Assembly (NCBI RefSeq): GCF_009870125.1
Contig: NC_046679.1
Coordinates: 496,001 to 560,000, forward strand
DNA from: Drosophila pseudoobscura
Taxonomy: Eukaryota; Arthropoda; Insecta; Diptera; Drosophilidae
Length of the DNA stretch: 64,000 bases
Reading direction: 5' to 3'
Of the stretch, positions 35,488 through 47,000 are shown piece after piece (the first letter of the stretch is position 1; every line of letters begins with the position of its first letter). A program made the position numbers and the translations under genes. The notes beneath the pieces were generated by a model. That model made no database searches, was not told where the DNA came from, and worked only from the letters and a program-made list of their open reading frames with translations.

Positions 35488-36020
35488 TCGCTTTTGTTAA
35501 TTACACAAAAATTTAGTTAATACATGTGTAGCCAATGTGTAGATAGTGTGTAGTCACCATGTAAAGAAATTAATTTAGCGGAAATTGTTGTTGACTTTTT
35601 GAATAAACCTTATTTTAGGAGCAATGCAAAAAAGATGAGAACTTAAATTTAACCAGTCCTGTAGGAAATTGCTTAATTAATCGGATAAAATTATGTGAGC
35701 AGGGCAAACTGTGTTATCTAGCTAATAATATTCGACGGAATATTAAAATCGAACAATAGGAACGACCATCTTCTGTCGTTTTTTTTGTTTGACCATTTAT
35801 TACGCAAAATGCAATAAAAGCATGTGGTTAGAATAAGCCAGTTAAGTAGAAAATTGATTCATTAATCGTATAAAATTATGTGGGCATGGCTAAATGTCGC
35901 TATATAGCTGAGAATATTCCACGGAATATCAAAAACGAAGAATATGTAAAGTAGAACTTGAATTCGTCAGTATATTTACGGTGTATTTTTAAAATGAGAC
36001 GGTATATTTTGGTATATTTC
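35488..36020 (+). repeat. AT-rich dispersed repeat, copy B with internal duplication
   Basis: Matches the reverse complement of 28681-29020 across its length, but longer. About 200 bases are present twice in tandem: the block around 35608-35760 (TCGGATAAAATTATGTG, ATTCGACGGAATAT) reappears in diverged form around 35800-35960 (TCGTATAAAATTATGTG, ATTCCACGGAATAT). It ends with three GGTATATTT-type motifs next to a possible promoter. Confidence 0.8.
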
Positions 36021-38388
36021 TGAGTGAGGACGGTATATTTTAACGATAAGTCCGCGGTCCACTGTTCACATCTGTGAAGTCGGGAATGTACAGATGTAGT
36101 CTGTTTTTATTAATTTGTTACCCGGCGCGAACAACGGACACAAAAGAATTCTGCGCAGAGTAAACGTAAACCAAAGAGAAGCAATTCATAAAATAAAACA
36201 TAGATATGTGAGAAAGGCATTATTAAGAAAGAAAAGAAGAAAGAAATCAGACTGAAGAGTATTTGGGAAACTCGACGAGGACTGTGTGTGAGGTCCGAGT
36301 GCATTTATTTTAGGTAGTTTAAGTGCGTGCGCGATAGATACGTGAAAAGGCATCTCTATAATTGTGCGTGAGTGCAATGCAATCGTGGTGTTCCCCACCC
36401 AAGTCGGCAGCGGTGTGAGGGTCACAGTGAAGAGCGGTGAAAAGTGCAAGGGACTGGAAGGATAACCACAACGACGCAGGTGTCTGTCCTTGAAGGCGGA
36501 GAAGAAAGAATCACAGCAACAAGTCCAGAGGAAACCGAATTTATGTGAGTCTGAGCGTACGCCTTCCATCCATCCATTCATCCATACATCCAGCAGATAC
36601 ATTGCCCAAAATTAAGAATAGAAATGTCCGCTGGGGCTGACGTGTCTTGTCCCGCTTCCGCCTTGCAGTGATAACAGAATGGTTGGAAGGGATCGTCATA
36701 GTCTTAGAGCTGATATTCCACACGGAATCTGGGGCAGAAAAATTGAATTCGATTTTGATTAGAGAGAAATGTTCTCTATCTGGAATATGGAATGTGATTT
36801 TTCATCATTTAACTAGTAGAGCATATTCTAGAACATGTATGCTATGTATATATAGATGGATGTACATATGTATGGGTGCGTGTATGCACTTGTTGTCACC
36901 ACATGGAAACCATTCAATTGTCAGCATGAGCGCTCTCCTCTCCTCGCATCTCCGCTGGCGATAAGCGGCTATACATATATCTGGACTCGAAAATGTCTGT
37001 GTAGGCATAGACTTCTATATGTTTGCCTCTGTGAGCGAGTGTTTATATAAAGGCCGGGAATAGGGGGACTGGCGGAGGAAGCTGCTTCGGTCGTCCCGTC
37101 ACGTAGTCAATTGTTGGCGTTTGTTTTGGTTTTGTTTTCCTCTCTTCTGCACTTGCACTCTCTCTCTCCCCCTCTCTCTCTGCTTCGCTGAAAGGAAGGG
37201 AAGGGAATCCACCCTCGTGACTGGAAGGAACTAGTGCAGGCACAGGAAGGAATACGGAACTGGTTCCAGGCGCATGCCTTGCCAACCATCACGAATATCC
37301 TATCTCCACGTGTCCTGTGTCTCCGCTTAGCCAGGACATAACCCCGTGCGTTTGAAATAGATTTTTATTCCAATTAGAATAATTTCTCTACACTCGACTG
37401 GCGGCTGCCGATTCTCCACAAATTGGAGGCTGGGTTCTGATGATAAATCAAGGAATTATCTGTTTTTTGAAACACAATCGCAGAGTGGAGCGGCTGCAAT
37501 AGATTCAATTAACTGGCGATTTGTTTTAATTAATGAGTTTCACAAATTACATTCGGCGCGTTCATCGGATCGGATCGGATCGCCAGTTGCGTTGCCCAAT
37601 ATTTGGTTAATATTCGCTAATTAGTCGAGCAATGAGAGTCGTCCGTTAACCGGTTACTCATGTTGCACCGCAAATAGAGGTGGATCCGGGCACCATCTCC
37701 GCCCAGTCCGATTCCATATCTGACGATAATTTGAAAACGAAAGTCACTCGCGGTCCAAATACAGATACATGTTTGGGGGGGACGGGAGTGCAAGGAAAGT
37801 GGTGACTACTTATCAAATGGGGGCTCCAGCTCCCACTGGCCCACTTGCCTGCTGTCTGGCCAAGTGCCCCTGTCCGGGCCCCTTCCTCTTGCCACGACTC
37901 CCTCTCGAGCTCATCTTCATATCTGGCTTTTTTATGAACACTTTGGACCGGTTTGCGCTGCCATTTCATTTTCATTTATGCTCACATTTCAAGGTGAATT
38001 GTAATATTTATGTGTGCACACGCTCCATGACGGCATCTGTGTGGCATCTGCCACGGGGATCCGGACGAGGGGAGAGGACTGGGATTGGGACTGGTACTGG
38101 GATTGGGATTGTCATTCATTGCTAATTAGCAAACTCGTTGAATGCACTTGAAAAGCTCTCTCCCCGGATGGATCCTTGCTTCCTTGCTTCCTCCCTCCCC
38201 ATCTGAATCTTTAATGCGGATGGGATGTCATTTTCCCCAACCAATGGGGACGGGCGGGTTGGGGTTGGGGCATGGGGCTTGGGGCTTGGGTCCCTCGCCC
38301 ATAAAAGTTCAGCGCAATCAAATTAACGCTTATGGAATTGAAAAGTTTGTCCTAGTCTCTGCTGTTCTCTCTGTAGATAGTAGATACA

Positions 38389-38440
38389 CCCGTACCCGTA
38401 CCCGTACCCGTACGCGTACCCGTAACCCGTAACCCGTACT
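38389..38440 (+). repeat. (CCGTAC)n minisatellite
   Basis: Hexanucleotide repeat CCGTAC with a few variant units (CGCGTAC, CCGTAAC). Confidence 0.9.
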
Positions 38441-40749
38441 CGAACTTCTATTCGCAGAAGTGAAACTTTTGCCTGCAGCTGACAAATCACATTACCCATG
38501 GGTGACTGACTGTCTGTTAAGGATGGATGGCCTCTGACCTCACTGCGTTGGCAACATGTGGCAAGGCTAACCGAATTACAGTTAGCACTCACAAATTGTT
38601 TGCCCAGTATCCACAGAATCCACAGAATGAGGTGGTTAAGCGGGGATACTACAGAGACAGAGAAAGAGACACTCTCCGTGCACTTGATATCCCAAGGATG
38701 AAATCCTGGAGATGAGTGCCATGTCTAAGAATCGCTTTCCAATCCTTGGATGCGGGCCAGAGACCCTCTTCCAAGTTAGAGCAGATCCAAGACTGGGGCT
38801 TGATAATGACGATAATGAGATGTGGTTATCGAGGAGACGAGACGAGCTGAGACGAGGCGCGTCTAACAGGCCCATTAAGTCACTGAATTAAAAGAAAAAC
38901 TCGACTCGGCATCAAATTACAGTGTAGAAGAGACCAGCGACACTGAAGACTGCGACTGAAGACTGCGAATGCCGTCAATTCGATTTTAATTATGCATTCG
39001 ATCAGGCAAATTGGCCAAATCGAGTTGTGGGGAGTCAGAGCCAGAGTCGGAATCGGAATCGGGCGTACGCGCTGGAGGAAGCCGTACCCAATGCGAATTC
39101 CGAATGGGCAAATGTCACAACAGCCAAAGAAGCGAAGCAGCAGAGGTACAATAGGCTATATAGCTAAGGTCAGTCCGGGGGTCTGACATTTAGCAGACGG
39201 ACAGACAGACACTAAAGGGGGAGCAGTTTGGCGACTTCGTGCCACATTAACAGCCAGCGGAGTCGGAGTCGGAGTCGGAGTCGCCACAATTCTCACGGAG
39301 TCTGGGCCCCGCTCCAATTGGATGCGGATGCATAGTTTTGTGTCTTTTTTGGTGGCTCATAAATGTCGTTGGCTACTGGTTGCTGTTTCTGCTGCCTCTG
39401 AGTTATGACTATGGCCCCGGCCATCTCGGACCTGCTTCGGCAGCTACCTCCGCTGCTCATAAAATTGATGGACGACATTGTGTGGGCCAAGCGAGGCGAA
39501 CCACATGGACGGACGGATGGATGGATGGATGGATGGGTGAGGTGCGGTGCGGTGGGGTGCAGGAGGAGGCACCTGCCTGCCTGTCAGTCGGCCTTGCCAG
39601 AGAAATAGCACTGTCCTGCGACATTTGCACCTGAATAATGATGTCGGGCTGTTCAAATTGTCTCGTTGCATTTTTATAGAATTTCCGTTGCCTGTCGACA
39701 GTTTCGTTTGAGTGGGAGGAAGGGGAAGGGAAAGCGACAGTGGGGGCAGGGCAGCAGCAGCAGAGGAAGCAGCGAAATATGCTTTTCACGATAAGCAGGG
39801 GAGCATTGTGACATGCACAGTGGATGCTCCCAGAAGTGGACAAATGTTCCATCCACCCACACCCACACCCACACCGACACACACAGCGATGCACGCACAC
39901 CCAAGGATACTCCCACACGGGGATGGAGATGAAGATCCCATACAATGGGCCCGATTCAGGTCAGCGTTTGACACTTTTTTACTGTGGCTTACTGTGGATG
40001 CGGCAACAAGGACACCGTTTTTATTTGGTTTTTGCCAGGTGGCAGCGGGTTGTCGGCTAGAAAGGAGAAGTACACTGATAAAAAAAGAGAGGTAGGAACT
40101 TGGGAATAAGGTAGGGAGAGTTGTATTTCGTGTAGTGTTTCTTTGCTCTCGAGATTGCCTCGAACAATTCCCCTGAACGATACAGAACTCGAGTCTGGAC
40201 AGCCCTTCGCTTTCGCTCAGTGAAGGGAAGGGCTCACAGTCGCTTGTCGCCGTGTCAGAGTCATGGCAATTGTTGCTGACGCGGCCTGATAGTGTTCGGT
40301 CGTTGGCACCTACCACAAACGTATCTGAATATCTGTATCTACCGTGCATACACATAGATACGTACCTGCTGCTAGCAAAGCAAGCAGTCCATCGTTCCTC
40401 CCATCCATCCCTCAATCATCCAGCCAGTCAGCCAGTCAGCCAGTCAGTCAGTGGGTCGAGCTTAGTCAGCGATTTGCGCAAAATATTTCATAACTTAATT
40501 GCAGCACGATAACAAAATTGTGGAACAAAAAGCTGAAAATTCATTTACTTACGCTTCCCTTCTGTGGAAAAGTGCAGTGCTGAAAAGAAGAAAAAACACA
40601 GAAGGGGGGAAAAGCAACAGAAGAAGAGCCAAAATTGTTTTTCTGTTGCATAAAGCTGACGCATTGGCCGGGCCAGAAACCAGGCACAAACCAGGCAGAA
40701 GCGAGCCGAGCCGAGCCACAAGACTGCAACACGCAAGCCAGAAGGCGGA

Positions 40750-40768
40750 GGGGGGGGGGGGGGGGGGG
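40750..40768 (+). repeat. Poly(G) run of 19
   Basis: Uninterrupted guanine homopolymer; length is subject to slippage. Confidence 0.95.
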
Positions 40769-43700
40769 AATCCAGAAAGACAGAAATTGATGAGGCTGCT
40801 TTTTTTGAGGCTCCGATTGCGTATGCTTCGTGGGCGGACTGTGAAAAATGGGCGTGGGCATTGTGAAAAGTGCAATGCGATGACGAAAGTCCATTTCATT
40901 ATGCCCCAATCACCAATCAACAATCCGCAGTGCACAATCCACTGAGCTCTGCAGAGAACTGGGAGGCAGGCAGGGTGGAGGGTGGAGGGAGGAGGGAGGA
41001 TGGTAGATGGGGCGTCAATGCAAATTGATTACAAAGATGGTTAAATGCCACACGAGATGCACACTGTTCCCAATTGAGGCTCACAAGACTATCTCCAGCT
41101 CCAGCCAGGGAGAAGAAAGACGGAAGTGAAGCAAGGACTTCCCTGTTGGTATTACCATTGCAACCGAATGCATCTCTCTGGACACAGCCATCGATTCTGT
41201 TAATAGTCATCTTAATTTCATTTATCTCTGCGGTTCGGGGTCAGATACAGATACAAACCGAATTAATGTCACTTCTAATTTATAATTTCCGACTGCCCAA
41301 AGGTAAACCCATCAATTTCCACACTTTTTCCGGACAGTTGCACTTTGTAATTTTCTACCAATTACTGAAATGAAATGAAATCCAATTTCGACTTCTGATG
41401 TGTGCATCCTCTGACATTTCTGGATGACAGCCACAGCCACAGCGACAGCCGCAGCCGCAGCCACCGCCCAATGCCGATGGTAATTAGAGCCGGCTGACAT
41501 TTTGACTGGCCAACGCTTCCAGCTGAATTTATTTCTGTTTAATATTGATATTTTATCGCTTGAATATTGAATATTTCGCATCGAATCCTGTTTGATCTGC
41601 CATTGTGGATTTCATTCAGCTCTCGTTTGAGTTGTGCTTGGACAAAGGCTGTTCCATTCTCAGTCTCAGTTTTATTCGAACATTAATTTGATTGACCAGA
41701 AATGTGAGTAATAGAAAGCCGTCGAGGGTTGGGCCAGACAAGGTGGCAGGTGCTTCTGAATATGCTTGAAAGTGGCTATAAATAGATTGGATTGGTTGGA
41801 TTCATAATAACAGATCATCCTCTGATATTGCTTAATTGGCTGGCTGTAGACGGTAGCTTCTATTCGATCACGGGGTCCACATCCCCTGCCATCCTCCGTT
41901 TAAGTAATTTTTGTATGCATTATTTTCGGAATCTTTACTGGAGGAAGTCTTGCTTCGCTTCGAAGATGCAAATCTGGAATTTCATGGAGTAAACCTTGAA
42001 ACATTCGCTCTTTTCTGCCTTTGGAAATACTCCTCAGCAGCAATTATGCAACTCATCAAAAACAAACACTCTTTCCCTGCCCCTGCCCCTGCCTCTGCCT
42101 CTACCTCTGCCCCGTCTGCATTGTTTGGGGGATTCGTGCAAAGTTAAGCAAAATACAATATTCGGTACGGGGGGAGGGGGCATGAGGCATGATCGGTGGG
42201 CAGTTCAGTGAACCCGTTCGGGAAGACATTCCTCAGTGGCACACGCTGCAGATGTCATGATTGTGGATGGTGGATGGGGGCTGGGGGATGGGGGGAACCA
42301 GTCCCAGAACCAGAACTCCGGATGAAATAGATATTTGCATTTCAATAACTTTGATTGTGTAACGTGTGGTCCGGAGAGGGGCAGGCGGCGAGGGGCCCAC
42401 TGGGAGCACCGTTATATGTCCATCCACAATGAAAGTTTTCTGTTCTGTTCGGCTCAGATCCGTTCTGTTGCACCAGCGACGCGTATCTGTGGGATACATT
42501 TGCATATTTAACGGAGTTCTTTGAACCCCAATTAATCGTCCGCTCTGCTCCGCGCCGTCCAGATGCAGGGCCGCCTGGGCCCGCCGTATCTCCATCTAGA
42601 GACGACCCAAAAACAAGAGACAAATGAAATCAAATTAAATAGAATTGAATATCCGAGTCGTAAAACTTTATCGCTCTCGTTCTGATCGAGCATCGGACTG
42701 CCGAGAGCCCCAACTAGAAGTGGAAACTGGAATAGATCTCTGACCCGGACCGGTTTGATCTGATCGGATCGTTAAGCCGGGCAAGATTATTTAATATTTG
42801 CTGACAGCCCGTGTCCGCTTAACAAGTGTTAGCCAACATAAATCGCGGCTCCTAAGAGCGGCCATAACTTCTGGGGAATCAGCCTTATGAATACCAGATC
42901 TTATCGGGCTCTATTGTCGAGGGAGGAGAGTGCTCCGAGTCTGTCTCCTACTGTCTGCTGTCTCCGCACTCCACTTTGATTAATGCGAGCAATTACCTGC
43001 TCGAGTGTGGGCCAACCAATTAATTAATGCTGATTAATAATTCATCTCCAAGTCACTCTCCCCGAGAGCCCATGCCAGCCTTTATGGAAACATCTTAGGG
43101 GCAAAGCAAAGTCCTTTGGCCACAGCCACAGCCTGGGACCCACCGCAGGGGGAGCCTCTCCGATATGCAAATCGAATTCCCCGAAAAAACATCTTCGCAG
43201 CGCATTTATCTTAAAGATGCGAATTAACAGCGCGCTGCTAATTAATATCAATTTAAATTTATTGGCACGTTAACCAAGCCGCAATCCATGCGCCCCACCC
43301 CGCACCCGAAAACGGAACTTGAATGGCAGCGACAGCGACGGAGACAGAGACGGCGACAGCGACTGCTCCCCCTCTCCACAGGTGACTGAAGGAGGTACAT
43401 TCACGAAGGTGGATATTGGGAAATGATTATGGAATACTCCCATTAGAATGAAGAGGCATTTAGCTGTGGAGGAGCACCTGCCTTAGAGTGCCTTACTTTT
43501 TGTTGGGGTTTGAGCAGTCCACGGAGCAAAAGGTGGACTACTAAACTATTCAGAGTGTGCTCTGGACATATTATTACTGTGCTCCGTGCCATAAGTAGTG
43601 TTCTGTGGCATATCCCCGTCCGGGATTGATTGTATTCTGCCCGCTTTATTGCAGTCGGCGTGTTGCGACAGCAGTAAAGCAATCGCCATAAAACAATCCG

Positions 43701-44072
43701 CTGGATGGCAGCGCAAATTAAAAAACGCTCATTAAAATAAATTGCCAAATCCCCAAACCCAAACCCAGTCCCAGTCCCCGTCCCCGTCCCCGTCCCCCGT
43801 ACCCTGTTCTGTTCTGATGTTCCGATGCTCTATGAGTCGGTCTGCAAGTGATATTAATCAATATGAAAGCCGCTTTCGAGTTCAGCGAGCTTGGCGCTTT
43901 CGTGTTCGCTTTCCCATTTGGGAGGTGCCTGGACTGGGGGTCGGGGGTCACCTTACACATGGCTGGAGCCGCAGACGCTAGTCCCCCATCCATCCTAGGG
44001 GTCTTTCCGCAACTTTTGCCATCTTTAACTTTCACTCAATCCTTAAATCTGCTTTTCCTTTCAGATCCAAAG

Positions 44073-47000
44073 ATGTCCGCGGACTGGCGACTGTTGGGCG
44101 GGCTCTGCCTGCTGCTGGTGGGCGTGGCCGTGAACGGGGAGCTGTACACGGCGCTGGCGGAGATGGAGGAGCTGCTTGAGACTGAGTCGGTGCTGATAAC
44201 CAACCTGGAGGGCTACATCCGCGTGCAGGAGGACAAGCTGAGCTTGCTCAAGAAGTGAGTATGCGAGTATGCCGAAATACGGCCACCGATACAGATTAAT
44301 GGCCTTCGCTTAATCAGTCTTAAGTTTCGCATGCAAAAACGTCTTTTATATTTCCATTCCTCATGCAAATGAGGCTGGGGCGAATATCTCGTATATCTTC
44401 TAATGAGGGAGTGGGGCAAGCACCCGAATGGGGGCTCAGGTAGTCTTCTGGTGCATTCCGGTAATTGCTTTTGCCACGTGCGTGCCGCGGCAGCTGTTGC
44501 ACGTCGCCCGCAGACGGAGATACACGCAGGCAGGCATGTATCTGCCGCGGCGCCCTGCACACATGATTATAGATACATGTACGAGATATAACCTAAGAGA
44601 TACACACACACTCGCTTATACTTATGCTTATGCCTATGTACAAATGTAACTGCGTGTTTGTTTGTGGCAGCGGAAGCACATGGGGGAACGCCGAGCAGAG
44701 AGCAGAGAGGAGAGAGGAGAGAGCAGAGAGGGCACAGAGGAGATACCAGATAGCACAGCGGTGCAGGATGCGGTGAGGCAACTCCCCTAATCAAATAATG
44801 CCATATCCAGACCCGGGCTCAAGCAAAGGCAGAGGCAGAGGCAGGATCTATCTGGATGTTCCTGTTCCTGTCGCTCCTCGGCTTTGTCACAACAAAGGAC
44901 GAGGCGAGATCCTCACAACAGCTGACAGCTGTTTGCCTGTCGCTGTCTTGTATCTGTGAGTGTCTTTGTATCTGTGTATCTGTATATGTGTATCCTTGTG
45001 CGCTGTCATTGCCCTGCAGTTGAAGTCCCTTTCTGTCTCTCCCGTCGCTCCGTCTGCTCATCATCATCTCTTCGCTCTCTCTCTCTCTCTCTCTCTCGCT
45101 CTCTGCGGGTGTCTATCTGTGAGATACACTACTCTGTCAGTGGATTGTGGCGCGTGCCGTCTGCTGGCAGGAGTTGAAGTTTTAATGCCGCTTTAAATTT
45201 TCCAACTGACATCTCGCCAGCGGGCCAGCGGGCCAGCGGGACAGCTGTCCAGCGCCTGTGCCCGACCGCTCGGCTAATCCCTTTGACAGCCAGCTCCAGC
45301 TCCAGCTCCAGCCTCAGCCCCAGTCCTTGCCTGACCCCCCGCTGAGCATCGCCCACCCAGTGAAACTTTGATTTGATTTTGGCCTGCGCCTGCCTCGGTC
45401 CACGGCTGGCCGAAACTCAATTAAATTTCCCAGCACAGGACAAAGAACAATCTGCGGGAGCTCTGCTCCGCCAGGATATGGCTATGCATATGCATATGTG
45501 CATGCAATTTGCATAGCGACTCACACAGGATAAAATGCGGTGGAGATATGGGATCTCCCTGGCGTGCCACTGAAACGTAACGGTCGCTGCCGAGGGGTGG
45601 GGCATCCGCGAGCTCCGCAGGGAAGGTTTTCGCTGCACAAACACACACACACACAGGCAACACACAAAGAGCAGAACGCCGAAATTCGAGGGGAGAATAG
45701 CAGACGTGGTAGTCGAAGTAGTTATGTTATGAGTTGGTAAATAAGAATTATACGAGTAGTGCTGATAAAGAGACCTCGCCCAGGGAATGCCGGCTGCGGC
45801 TGCGGCTGCTCATGCCTTTCGATTCGTTTCAACCCTCGTCGGATCGGATCGGAGCGGAGCAGAAGCAGAAGCAGGAGCAGATGTTTCTGTTTTCTGTTTC
45901 TGGCCTAATGGAACGCGCCAAACGGAACGCACAACAACAGGCATTGTACGGGTGTCTCGGCAGAGCTCCTCTATATGTGTATTACGAGTAAATGGATAAA
46001 TGGCTGAATGGGGGAAGGGAGGGAGGGTGCGCGGTCGGGCACGATCCACTCGACTGCGCGCCTGCGCAGGAAGTCGAGGAGCCGACGTTTGCCCAGTTCT
46101 AGCTTCAGTCGAGTCGCAGTTGTCGTCGCGAGCGGATCGGAAACAGCAAGAAACGGATCTCGCCAGAGAAAAGTGAACCCTAGAAAGTGTACAGAGAATA
46201 AGTGAAGTGAAACGCACCCCAAGACCCTACACCCTAGACCCTAGACACCCTAGACCCTAGACCCTAGAGCTGAGATCCAGTACAGTGCACAGAACACAGA
46301 TCATGTCGCAGCACAACTACACGAACCCCGCGTTCTGCCAGAACAGCGAGTTCTATCCGGTGCCCAGCAGCGGCAAGGGCAGCGGCAGCAGTCGGGTGGA
46401 GTCCATCTACAACCGCAGTCTGCAGCTGAACTTCGGCGCCGTCCCTCGGCCAGCCCATGTCGCGCCCTCGCCGAGTCGCGATCCCCGCGAGGGTCCCCTG
46501 CGGATGCAGCGTAGCATGTCCACACGATCGGTGACGCGGAAACAGCAGCAGCAGCAGCAGCAGCAGACACATAACTACCAGCAGCAGAAGCCGAAGCAGC
46601 TGCAACAGAACCACCAGCAGCAACAGCAACAGCAGCAGCAGCAGCAGCAGCAACAATCTTCAAGTGGTCGCTATGCCCTGGTGCCTCTGGAGGAGCTCAA
46701 CGTGAGCAGAGCCAGCCGGTACGCCATAGTGCCCGGACAGGCGGCCCAGCGACTGGCCAGATCCCAGGACAACCTCGATCGCTATGGATCGCGATACGGA
46801 CTGCAGTCGGAAGAGGAGCCGCACTCCTTCCACGAGGAGCCGCACCAGGAGACGCAGTTTGCGAGCCTGCCGCCCATGCTGAATGGCCTGCCTCCGAAGC
46901 CCACCGCCATCCAAGGACAACAGGGACAGACGAAGATCAAGCACGCCTTCAGCAGCGACTTCGGCAGCAAGACGTTCCTCATCGTGGACAAGAACAGCAA

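Larger units (their letters stand above)
36021..44064. other. Noncoding region upstream of PH4alphaEFB
   Basis: About 8 kb without a supportable coding exon. A strong donor (TTTATGTGAGT) at about 36544 could end a noncoding first exon of the prolyl 4-hydroxylase gene, spliced to the acceptor at 44064; this is an inference. Simple repeats include a GTACCC array (38389-38440), GGAT units (39505-39537), a run of 19 guanines (40750-40768) and many CA/GT tracts. Long open frames here lack ATG starts or are driven by the repeats. Confidence 0.45.

Noticed and set aside
39786-40415. Open frame of 209 codons on the - strand
   Set aside because: The first codon is TTG, and the glycine/valine tract comes from a GT microsatellite. 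No splice or promoter support.
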